This document shows positions 7,236-13,336 of a DNA stretch of 14,756 nucleotides, one piece after another (the first letter of the stretch is position 1; every line of letters starts with the position of its first letter). The DNA lies in assembly GCA_946542925.1 (NCBI GenBank), contig CAMNLA010000001.1, positions 1-14,756 of the forward strand, given 5' to 3'. Below the pieces are notes generated by a model. It searched no databases, had not been told where the DNA came from, and saw nothing but the letters and a program-made list of their open reading frames with translations. The position numbers were made by a program, and so were the translations under genes. The DNA is from UBA4363 sp002393965 (GTDB taxonomy: Bacteria > Bacteroidota > Bacteroidia > Bacteroidales > Paludibacteraceae).

Positions 7236-8012
7236 TTAGCCTTCCACGTTTTTCTTGGCTTGCGAGACGAAAGCGTCAAGGCGGGCTTTGTCCTTGGTCT
7301 CGATGATCTCCAGCAGGGCAGCCATGTTGTCTCGTATCTTTGCCACGCGTTCGGCAGAGAACGGGTTGAACAGCACTTCCGAGATCAGGAACGAGTCCTC
7401 GTTCAGGAAGCCGTGCGCAATGTCCATGTGACGTTTGAAGGTCGTTCCCGGGGCTTCCTGTTTTTCGATGACTGACGCAAAGGCCAGCGTCGTGGCGAAC
7501 GGGACGGAGAGGGAATAAGCCGTCGTGCGGTCGTGTTCGAGGAAGGTGTACTCGAAGATACGCAGTCGCAGTGTCTTGTAGAAGTTTCGGAAGAACTGCT
7601 TACCCTCTTCGTCCCCCTCTTTGATGATGATGGCATTCTGTTCCGACAGGTTGTCCAGACGCGCGAATGTCGGACCGAACATCGGGTGCGTGGAGACAAA
7701 TCGGAATCCGGATTTTTCGTAGAATTCCGGTAGGCCTGTCTTCACGGAGGCAATGTCGGAGAGGATGCAATGGCGCGGTAGGAGCGGCAGTACTTTCTCG
7801 AAGGCCTCAATCGTGTATTTGATGGTAACGGCGTTGATGACCAGTTCCGGCTGGAAATAGGTGATCTCGTCCAGTTGCGTGAGACGCCGTGTGTTGAATA
7901 CGAAACGCAGTCTGGACGCGTCTGTGTCGAACAGGGCAACCTCGTGAGTCATGCAGAGGGCATCGGTCAGGAACGTTCCCATCTTGCCGGCTCCCATAAT
8001 CAGTATTCTCAT
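7236..8012 (-). CDS. tyrA: Prephenate dehydrogenase
   Basis: The enzyme oxidatively decarboxylates prephenate to 4-hydroxyphenylpyruvate, the Tyr precursor, using NAD(P). The Rossmann motif GAGKMG lies at the N-terminus of MRILIMGAGKMGTF. Further family segments are ELVINAVTIKYT, LSDIASVKTGL, the STHPMFGPTFA loop with the substrate-site His, and TTFKRHMDIA. The chosen start at 8012 gives 258 residues and begins as relatives do, at the first beta strand. An in-frame ATG at 8036 would add eight residues and overlap the upstream stop codon in ATGATTAA, so translational coupling from there is possible. No ACT or chorismate mutase domain is attached; the mutase is supplied by the upstream gene. 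It is the last gene of the operon. Confidence 0.93.
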   Translation of the reverse strand: MRILIMGAGKMGTFLTDALCMTHEVALFDTDASRLRFVFNTRRLTQLDEITYFQPELVINAVTIKYTIEAFEKVLPLLPRHCILSDIASVKTGLPEFYEKSGFRFVSTHPMFGPTFARLDNLSEQNAIIIKEGDEEGKQFFRNFYKTLRLRIFEYTFLEHDRTTAYSLSVPFATTLAFASVIEKQEAPGTTFKRHMDIAHGFLNEDSFLISEVLFNPFSAERVAKIRDNMAALLEIIETKDKARLDAFVSQAKKNVEG

Positions 8013-8028
8013 GGATCTGTTATTTTTT

Positions 8029-9111
8029 TTAATCATGGTTGTTCATGATGTCCATCTGTATGCGTACCGATTCTTCGTGGATGGCTTCTACGATGGCTTT
8101 CGTGAAATTGGCGGACATGTTCAGCCGTTCGCCGATGGCGACTCTCTTGTTGATGATGTCTTCGTAACGCGCTGTTTGCAGGACCGTCATGTTATGTTCC
8201 TTCTTGTATGTGCCTATCTCCTTGGAGATGCGCATGCGCTTGGCTATGATTTCAAACAGCTGGTTGTCGATTTCGTCAATCTGCTTTCTCAGGTCTTCAA
8301 GCGATTCTGTCGTTTGGTTCATGTCTCGGATGATAAGCTTGTCCAGGACATTCGTGAAGAGCAGTTCCGGAGTCACCTGTTGCGATGCGTCGCTCCACGC
8401 GTCGTCTGGCGAACAGTGCGATTCGATGATGAGACCATCGAATCGCAGGTCCATGGCTTGTTGTGAGAGAGGGTATATCAGGTCCCTGCGACCTCCGATG
8501 TGTGACGGGTCACAGACAATAGGCAGATTAGGGAACCTGCGCTTCATCTCCATCGGAATCTGCCACATCGGTTGGTTGCGGTAGATCTTCTTGTCGAAGG
8601 TCGAGAATCCGCGATGGATTACGCCGATGCGTTTCAGACCCGCACGGTTAATGCGCATGACGGCTCCGATCCACAGGTCGAGGTCCGGATTGACCGGATT
8701 CTTGATCAGCACAGGCATGTCAACCCCCTTGAGGGCATCGGCGATTTCCTGTACCGCAAACGGGTTGGCTGTCGTGCGGGCGCCGATCCACAACAGGTCG
8801 ATGCCATACTTCAGGGCTTCATAGACGTGCTGAGCCGTCGCCACCTCGGTGGAGGTGTACATCCCGGTCTCTTCCTTTACGCGTTTCATCCATTTCAGGC
8901 CTTCCGACCCGATGCCTTCGAACGAGCCTGGTTTGGTTCTCGGTTTCCAGATGCCGGCACGGAATATCTTGATGCCGCGTTCGGCTAACTGGTGTGCGGT
9001 GTTCAGTACTTGCTCTTCGGTCTCGGCCGAGCAGGGACCGGCGATGACGAAAGGGCGCTTGCCCATGTCTATGCCCTTCATTTGGATGGGTTCCAAGTCC
9101 AGTGTTTCCAT
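8029..9111 (-). CDS. Bifunctional DAHP synthase (type I-beta) - chorismate mutase (AroQ)
   Basis: The protein has 360 residues in two domains. Residues 1-262 are a 3-deoxy-D-arabino-heptulosonate-7-phosphate synthase, condensing PEP and erythrose 4-phosphate at the entry of the shikimate pathway. Motifs are GPCSAE (25-30, metal-binding Cys27), KPRT (57-60), IGARTTANP (109-117), DPSHIGGRR (201-209, metal His204) and ESHCSPDDAWSDASQQ (230-245, with Glu230 and Asp241). Residues 268-355 are an all-helical AroQ chorismate mutase (LRKQIDEIDNQLFEIIAKRM at 274-293), which makes prephenate. Type I-beta enzymes have no regulatory N-terminal extension. A mutase fused at the C-terminus is known in this phylum, for example Prevotella nigrescens, where it provides allosteric control. 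It is placed between the aminotransferase and tyrA. Confidence 0.95.
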   Translation of the reverse strand: METLDLEPIQMKGIDMGKRPFVIAGPCSAETEEQVLNTAHQLAERGIKIFRAGIWKPRTKPGSFEGIGSEGLKWMKRVKEETGMYTSTEVATAQHVYEALKYGIDLLWIGARTTANPFAVQEIADALKGVDMPVLIKNPVNPDLDLWIGAVMRINRAGLKRIGVIHRGFSTFDKKIYRNQPMWQIPMEMKRRFPNLPIVCDPSHIGGRRDLIYPLSQQAMDLRFDGLIIESHCSPDDAWSDASQQVTPELLFTNVLDKLIIRDMNQTTESLEDLRKQIDEIDNQLFEIIAKRMRISKEIGTYKKEHNMTVLQTARYEDIINKRVAIGERLNMSANFTKAIVEAIHEESVRIQMDIMNNHD

Positions 9112-9149
9112 AAGTCTATGTTTTGTTTTTTTGATTCTTGTTTTGTGTA

Positions 9150-10334
9150 TTATGATTGTTTGAGCGTCCGTATGCGGCGCAGGGCTTCTTCGAAGACTTC
9201 CTCCTTTGCGCAGAGTGAGATGCGGATATATCGGTCGCCGTTCGAGCCGAAGATGAAGCCTGGCGTGATGAACACGTCGGCTCCGTATAGTACCCGGTCT
9301 GCCATCTCGGCTCCGTCACGGCAGTTCTCCGGCACCTTGCCCCATAGGAACATGCCTACCTGATCGGGGTCGTACGTACAGCCCAGTTGCTGCATGATCT
9401 CTTCTGCGTAGTGGCGGCGGGCGGCGTAGATGCGGATGTTATGTTCCTGATGCCATCTCTCGTCATTCCCATTCAGGGCGGCCACGGCTGCTTTTTGCAG
9501 CGGACGGTACATCCCGGAGTCCATGTTGGATTTTACTTTCAGGATCCATTCGATAAACTCTTTTCGCGCGGCAACCATCCCGATGCGCCATCCCGGCATG
9601 TTGTGCGACTTGGAGAGGGAGTTCAACTCGATGCAACAGTCCTTCGCTCCCTCACTTTCCAACAGGGAGAGAGGCTCCTGGTTCAGGATGAAGGAGTAGG
9701 GGTTGTCATTGACGATGAGGATGTTGTGGTCGTGGCCGAAGCGCACCAGACGATCGTAGAGTTCGCGGGTCGCTCTTCCGCCTGTCGGCATGTTCGGATA
9801 GTTGGTCCACATGATCTTTACGCCGCTCAGGTCGCTCTCTTCCAGTGCCTCGAAGTCCGGTTGCCAGTGCAGGTCCTCGCGCAGGTCATAGGGAACCGCC
9901 TCTGCACCCACCAGGCGGGTTACGGACGTATAGGTCGGATAACCCGGGTTCGGTATCAGGACTTTGTCGCCGGGATTCAGGAAGGCCAGTGAGATGTGCA
10001 TGATGCCTTCCTTCGAGCCTACCAGCGGTTGGATCTCGCTCTTCGGATCCAGTCGCACGCCGTAGTGACGCTCGTAGAACGAGGCGAAGGACTCTCTCAG
10101 TTCTCCGATGCCGATGTAGGACTGATAGCCGTTGGCATCACTGCGTCGCGCGTCTTCACAGAGGGCTTGGATGGTCGCCTCGCTCGGTGGCATGTCAGGC
10201 GAGCCCACCCCCAGTGAGATAATGTCGTGACCCTCCGCACGCAGTTGTGCGAGTTCGCGGTTCTTGACGGAGAAGTAGTATTCCGATACGGTGCTCAGGC
10301 GTTCGGCTGGCTGTATAGTTGTGTTTCTACTCAT
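9150..10334 (-). CDS. Class I/II PLP aminotransferase, probably for aromatic 2-oxo acids
   Basis: This 394-residue cytosolic enzyme has fold type I. The PLP lysine is Lys242 in NSLSKSHNMPGWRIG. Other cofactor-site segments are NYPNMPTGG (178-186) and VNDNPYSF (208-215), and the substrate-carboxylate Arg lies in YIRISLCA near the C-terminus. Its place between pheA (13 bases upstream) and the DAHP synthase gene (38 bases downstream) suggests that it transaminates phenylpyruvate and 4-hydroxyphenylpyruvate to Phe and Tyr. By sequence alone it could also be an LL-diaminopimelate- or aspartate-type enzyme, so substrate assignment rests on context. It begins MSRNTTIQPAERL. No separate promoter is seen. 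Confidence 0.9.
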   Translation of the reverse strand: MSRNTTIQPAERLSTVSEYYFSVKNRELAQLRAEGHDIISLGVGSPDMPPSEATIQALCEDARRSDANGYQSYIGIGELRESFASFYERHYGVRLDPKSEIQPLVGSKEGIMHISLAFLNPGDKVLIPNPGYPTYTSVTRLVGAEAVPYDLREDLHWQPDFEALEESDLSGVKIMWTNYPNMPTGGRATRELYDRLVRFGHDHNILIVNDNPYSFILNQEPLSLLESEGAKDCCIELNSLSKSHNMPGWRIGMVAARKEFIEWILKVKSNMDSGMYRPLQKAAVAALNGNDERWHQEHNIRIYAARRHYAEEIMQQLGCTYDPDQVGMFLWGKVPENCRDGAEMADRVLYGADVFITPGFIFGSNGDRYIRISLCAKEEVFEEALRRIRTLKQS

Positions 10335-10347
10335 GGTTCGTTGTTTG

Positions 10348-11193
10348 TCAGATGGTTTGGCGACCTTCGTGGTAGTCGCCTAAGATTCGTAGGTTGCGCG
10401 TCAGAGGCATGATGGCGGCGATCGCCTGATGATAACGCTCGTAGTTGTCGTAACTAAGGTCGATGTAGAACAGGTATTCCCATTCTTTCCCGATGATCGG
10501 CATGGACTGTATTTTGGTCAGGTTGATGTCGTAGAAGGACAGGATGGTCAGTATCTTCGACAACGAACCGGGCTTGTGCGGAACGGCAAAGGCGAGGCTG
10601 GACTTGTTCGGCTCCTCTTTCTGTCCTGCCAGTTCTTTCTGGTGACTGAGAACGAGAAAACGCGTGAAGTTGTGCTTGTTGGTCTCAATGCCCTCTTCCA
10701 GGATTTCCAGACCGTATTGACGTGCCGCCAGCGATGCGCAGATGGCGGCGGCTCCCGTCATCTTTTTTTCGGCGATGGTCTTGGCGGCATTGGCGGTGTC
10801 GTCAAATTCGATGATACGCAACTGGGGATGCCTGCGCAGGAATTCGCCGCATTGCAGCAGGGCAATCGGGTGCGACAATACCTCGTCCAGCGTCTCCAGA
10901 CGCTGACCCGGCAGCGCACAGAGCGACTGGCGGATGCGCAGCTTGTGCTCGCCGACGATGGACAGGCCCGAGTTGCGTATGAGTTCGTAGTTCTGAAGCA
11001 GCGACCCCGCTATCGTATTCTCAATGGCTACGATGGCAAGCATCTCCGAGTCTTCTCTCACCTTCTCGAATAGCACCGGGAATGATTCACATGGCTCCAG
11101 TTCGATCTCCTCATCCTGAAAGAAGAGTCGTGCGGCGCAGTCGTGGAAACAACCGGCTATGCCCTGTATGGCTACTTTCTTTTTCTTGCCCAT
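10348..11193 (-). CDS. pheA: Prephenate dehydratase with ACT domain
   Basis: This 281-residue enzyme converts prephenate to phenylpyruvate for Phe synthesis. The catalytic domain (1-185) has AIENTIAGSL (56-65), DDTANAA (131-137) and the substrate-binding Thr-Arg-Phe in NFTRF (175-179). The ACT domain (about 198-275) has FAVPHKPGSLSKIL. The ACT position that reads ESRP in well-studied Phe-inhibited enzymes reads QSMP (229-232) here, so feedback binding may differ; related Bacteroidetes proteins appear to share this. It has no fused chorismate mutase. It is the first structural gene of the operon, and its ATG lies about 20 bases past the attenuator terminator. Confidence 0.95.
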   Translation of the reverse strand: MGKKKKVAIQGIAGCFHDCAARLFFQDEEIELEPCESFPVLFEKVREDSEMLAIVAIENTIAGSLLQNYELIRNSGLSIVGEHKLRIRQSLCALPGQRLETLDEVLSHPIALLQCGEFLRRHPQLRIIEFDDTANAAKTIAEKKMTGAAAICASLAARQYGLEILEEGIETNKHNFTRFLVLSHQKELAGQKEEPNKSSLAFAVPHKPGSLSKILTILSFYDINLTKIQSMPIIGKEWEYLFYIDLSYDNYERYHQAIAAIMPLTRNLRILGDYHEGRQTI

Positions 11194-11214
11194 TTCTCTT
11201 GGTACCTTGCTTTT

Positions 11215-11254
11215 GAAAAGAAAAATCCCGCTTCTCTGAATGAGAGCGGGATTT
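11215..11254 (-). terminator. Attenuator terminator (3:4 stem) before pheA
   Basis: On the minus strand AAATCCCGCTCTC (11254-11242) pairs with GAGAAGCGGGATTT (11236-11223), with one bulged base and a five-base loop, followed by TTCTTTTC. The final As pair with the first Us of the tract. It ends about 20 bases before the pheA ATG, so termination here would silence the whole operon. Confidence 0.92.
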
Positions 11255-11325
11255 CTTTTTGATTCTTTATCTAAGTTTTTTTGATGTCCTTATTTTCTTT
11301 GAATGCAAATGTACGTCTCCCGCTC

Positions 11326-11385
11326 TCACTTCGTCCAGAAGTAAAAGTAATAGAAGCCGTAATAAAAAAGCGAAATTAAATTCAT
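11326..11385 (-). CDS. Aromatic leader peptide of the pheA operon attenuator
   Basis: A 19-codon ORF reads MNLISLFYYGFYYFYFWTK then TGA. Residues 7-17 contain four Phe, five Tyr, one Trp and only one other residue (Gly10). Phe codons are TTT and TTC twice each; Tyr codons are TAT twice and TAC three times. The ATG is directly preceded by AAAGG and lies about 20 bases from the predicted transcription start. The product itself need have no function: translation speed through the aromatic codons is the signal. It is too short for ordinary gene finding. The codon content, the position upstream of Phe/Tyr genes and the overlap of its stop codon with the antiterminator strand support it together. 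The mix of Phe and Tyr suggests joint sensing, with Trp a minor input. Confidence 0.9.
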   Translation of the reverse strand: MNLISLFYYGFYYFYFWTK

Positions 11386-11409
11386 CCTTTCGTCTGTGTT
11401 AAGACGGGG

Positions 11410-11440
11410 CAAATATAGTTACAGTTTCCGAAGTGGCAAA
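11410..11440 (-). promoter_or_regulatory. Promoter of the aromatic amino acid operon
   Basis: On the minus strand TTTG (11440-11437), 19 bases, then TATATTTG (11417-11410) match the Bacteroidetes consensus exactly. Transcription should begin near 11404 and place the leader ATG about 20 bases downstream. Confidence 0.92.
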
Positions 11441-11449
11441 TATTTTTTC

Positions 11450-11474
11450 AGCAAAAAAATTCTCTTTTTTTGTT
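11450..11474 (-). terminator. Possible A/T-rich terminator hairpin after the DUF3828-like gene
   Basis: CAAAAAAA and TTTTTTTG flank a five-base loop (11452-11472), 28 bases past the lipoprotein stop. The stem is almost wholly A-T, so it would be weak. No other terminator separates this gene from the pheA leader promoter. Confidence 0.35.
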
Positions 11475-11499
11475 CCGGTGTCATTCTGATAGGCTTCCT

Positions 11500-12075
11500 T
11501 TATTCTTCCGCCTCCCGGATGATCTGACGGAGGTAGGATTGGTCATCCTCGCCGTCGTCCGACGGACTGAAGTCGTCGATGTACCAGTTGCCGCGCTCGA
11601 AGCGAAGGGCGATTGTCGTGCGTGTCTCGCCGAAGTTATGGATCTCCAGGTCCGCCAGCGCCGAGGTGTCCGTGATGCGATAGACGTCCGACACCCTCAT
11701 GCTCCAGTCGTCGGAATAGTCCTGTCCGCATACCCAGTGGTCGTAGTCGTAGAGGATTTCGCCTCGCTCATGACAGATCTCCATGGCCCGTTGCATCAGG
11801 GCATAGTAGCGCTGTGAGCAGTAGGCGCTGTCAAAGTTGAAGGCGTTCTGTATATAGTCTGTCCGGTTGCCATCCTTGTCATAGGTCGGCTTGGCGATGT
11901 CCTGATAGATGGTGTCAAGGCGTTTCCGGATATAGGCCTCCGTGTGCGGGTCGGTCTCCGTGATGTCCTCTCTGCCCGCTTTCTCTCTTCCTGCGGCGCC
12001 CCCATTTCCACCTTTGGGGTGCCCACAGGCACTGAGCGTCAGGACAAGGGCTGCGTACAAAAGTATCTTTCTCAT
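11500..12075 (-). CDS. DUF3828-like lipoprotein of unknown function
   Basis: The protein has 191 residues. The signal peptide MRKILLYAALVLTLSAC ends in a lipobox with Cys17, and a Gly-rich linker follows, so it is probably membrane-anchored and faces the periplasm or cell surface. The mature part resembles DUF3828: FDSAYCSQRYYALMQRA, then DYDHWVCGQDYSDDW, a strand carrying VSDVYRITDTSALADLEIHN, and the closing motif LRFERGNWYIDDFSPSDD. The ending W-x-I-D-D is typical of this NTF2-like-looking group of Bacteroidetes lipoproteins. No catalytic residues can be named. It follows the alginate-lyase-family gene by 59 bases without a visible terminator or promoter, so they may share a transcript. 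The family call is from memory of motifs. Confidence 0.75.
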   Translation of the reverse strand: MRKILLYAALVLTLSACGHPKGGNGGAAGREKAGREDITETDPHTEAYIRKRLDTIYQDIAKPTYDKDGNRTDYIQNAFNFDSAYCSQRYYALMQRAMEICHERGEILYDYDHWVCGQDYSDDWSMRVSDVYRITDTSALADLEIHNFGETRTTIALRFERGNWYIDDFSPSDDGEDDQSYLRQIIREAEE

Positions 12076-12134
12076 TCTCAGTAGTGTGTTTCTTTAGTGA
12101 TTGATTCGAGTCATTTTAGGCAAAAAAAAGGAAT

Positions 12135-13220
12135 TCAGCGGCTGATGATCTGCCATTCTCTCTTTTCGAAGGGGACGATCTGCTGCGCTGTCCAGTCCAT
12201 TCCACTGTTTTCCGCATAGGGGCGTATCCTCTCTTTGGCTCTTTCCACGCGTCTCCATTCTTCCCACTGCGTGACGTCCACTCCCTCTTTCTCCAATGCG
12301 TCCTTGCAATACTCATACGCCAGGATGTTGAAACAGCAGTACGATAGCGACTTGGTCCTCTCCATTTCGTATTTCTGTACCCCCTCTTCGTCTATCTGGT
12401 CTCTCAGCCTCGCCTTCAGTTCTTGCTGTATCTGCCCCGTCCACTCCCTCATGCCGCAGAAGTGGGCGTACATCAGAACCTGAGCGTCATACCACGTGCC
12501 GTGGTTGTTCCGCGCTTGCCGTTCCTTCTGACCCTGTGGGGAATCGAGCATCCACTCTGTCAGTCCTCGGAACCATAGACGCAGCTCTGACAACAGTGCC
12601 TCGTCCGCCCTTCCGTCTGCCTTCACCATCTCCACGCTCTCCACCACGTCCATCAGACAGCGTGACTCAATGAGTCCCGCCCCGCGGACCTTCCCCTCGC
12701 GCCCCTTGCCTGGAATGAACTGGGCATATTGCATGTTGGGGTTCATCCTCGTTCGCTCATCCACAAACCATACCCTGAGCATTTCCGACATCCGGTCGGC
12801 TGACCTCTGGGCGTTCCGTTCGTCCCCCTCCTGCGTATGGAGCCTTTCCGCCAGGGCCAGCAGGCTGACCTCCCTCACCATGTTGTTCATCGCTCTCTTG
12901 TCCTCCCATCGCTCCGTCTCCGGATTCCTTTCCCCGTCATGCCGTTCCCAGATCCCCTCGCCGTTGTCGAACCAGTAGGGCGCAAGGCTCATATAGTCAT
13001 GCGCGTCCGCGCCTTCTATGCGCATCGTGTCCCTTACGACCGTCAGCGTCCGCTCTTTCAGCCGCTCTTCCGCCTCCTTGATCCTCCGCCTTCCGTCTTC
13101 GCCGAATACGATTTCGCCCTTCTCCCTGCGTAGGTCATACCGCTCCAGGGCTGCCCTCTGTGACGTTGCCGCCTCGTACGACAACAAAAGGAATACCAAT
13201 ACGCCAGCCTTCTTCAACAT
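12135..13220 (-). CDS. Secreted alginate lyase family protein (polysaccharide lyase, PL5-like fold)
   Basis: The protein has 361 residues and a signal peptide (MLKKAGVLVFLLLSYEAATSQ), so it acts outside the cytoplasm. The family signature NNHGTWYDAQ (238-247) provides the Asn and His of the proposed active site, and ERTKSLSYCCFN (287-298) provides candidate Arg and Tyr. Such alpha/alpha-toroid lyases cleave uronate-containing polysaccharides by beta-elimination; the true substrate is unknown. The start at 13220 is chosen because the longer reading frame opens with TTG at 13238, which is part of a -7 promoter box (TATCTTTG) and has no signal-peptide context. Composition is odd: the coding strand is purine-rich and the protein is rich in Arg and Glu. 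It is followed closely by the DUF3828-like lipoprotein gene. No SusC/SusD pair is within view. Confidence 0.85.
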   Translation of the reverse strand: MLKKAGVLVFLLLSYEAATSQRAALERYDLRREKGEIVFGEDGRRRIKEAEERLKERTLTVVRDTMRIEGADAHDYMSLAPYWFDNGEGIWERHDGERNPETERWEDKRAMNNMVREVSLLALAERLHTQEGDERNAQRSADRMSEMLRVWFVDERTRMNPNMQYAQFIPGKGREGKVRGAGLIESRCLMDVVESVEMVKADGRADEALLSELRLWFRGLTEWMLDSPQGQKERQARNNHGTWYDAQVLMYAHFCGMREWTGQIQQELKARLRDQIDEEGVQKYEMERTKSLSYCCFNILAYEYCKDALEKEGVDVTQWEEWRRVERAKERIRPYAENSGMDWTAQQIVPFEKREWQIISR

Positions 13221-13235
13221 GTATTTTTTTTCTTG

Positions 13236-13243
13236 CAAAGATA
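13236..13243 (-). promoter_or_regulatory. -7 box of the alginate-lyase-family gene
   Basis: TATCTTTG on the minus strand fits TAnnTTTG. The ATG at 13220 would lie only about 10 bases from the start of transcription. The -33 position 19 bases upstream reads AATC, a poor match; it lies about 45 bases from the junction with phage-like DNA. Confidence 0.55.
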
Positions 13244-13336
13244 CACTCCGATACCGTATCCCGATTCAGGTCGATATGCTTCTCAACGAAATTTCTCTTC
13301 TCCTCCGTTCTCCTTCTCAATCAGGCTTCGGCTGAC

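Larger units (their letters stand above)
11194..11405 (-). promoter_or_regulatory. Transcription attenuator (leader RNA) of the aromatic amino acid operon
   Basis: This is a leader of about 210 bases with four interacting strands. Strand 1 CTTTTACTTC (11347-11338), inside the leader ORF, pairs with strand 2 GAAGTGAGAG (11332-11323) in ten pairs, two of them G-U. Strand 2 shifted, TGAGAGCGGGA (11328-11318), pairs perfectly over 11 bases with strand 3 TCCCGCTCTCA (11251-11241), extendable by two pairs. Strand 3 also forms the terminator with strand 4. Strand 2 begins on the leader stop codon. A ribosome stalled on Phe/Tyr codons therefore covers strand 1 and allows 2:3, giving readthrough. A ribosome finishing the peptide covers strand 2 and allows 3:4, giving termination. 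The mechanism is inferred from structure and from known pheA/trp attenuators. Confidence 0.9.

Noticed and set aside
7236..8036. ATG at 8036 as the tyrA start
   Set aside because: It adds MIKKNNRS before the usual MRILIMGAGKMG opening. Overlap with the previous stop makes it possible, but family comparison favours 8012; kept as an alternative.
8189..8988. Long plus-strand frames opposite the aromatic operon, and similar ones opposite pyrG and yidC
   Set aside because: They are antisense shadows of confidently identified minus-strand genes and have no family motifs, promoters or start context.
11194..11405. T-box or metabolite riboswitch upstream of pheA
   Set aside because: No T-box sequence, no stem I specifier architecture and no known riboswitch core are seen. 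The aromatic mini-ORF and alternative stems explain the leader fully.
12135..13238. TTG start at 13238 for the alginate-lyase-family gene
   Set aside because: The TTG lies inside the -7 box TATCTTTG, and the next in-frame ATG (13220) begins a normal signal peptide.
13160..13336. Upstream extension of the phage head gene to the ATG at 13160
   Set aside because: This part overlaps the host gene's signal peptide and promoter in antisense and shows no phage similarity before about 13310.
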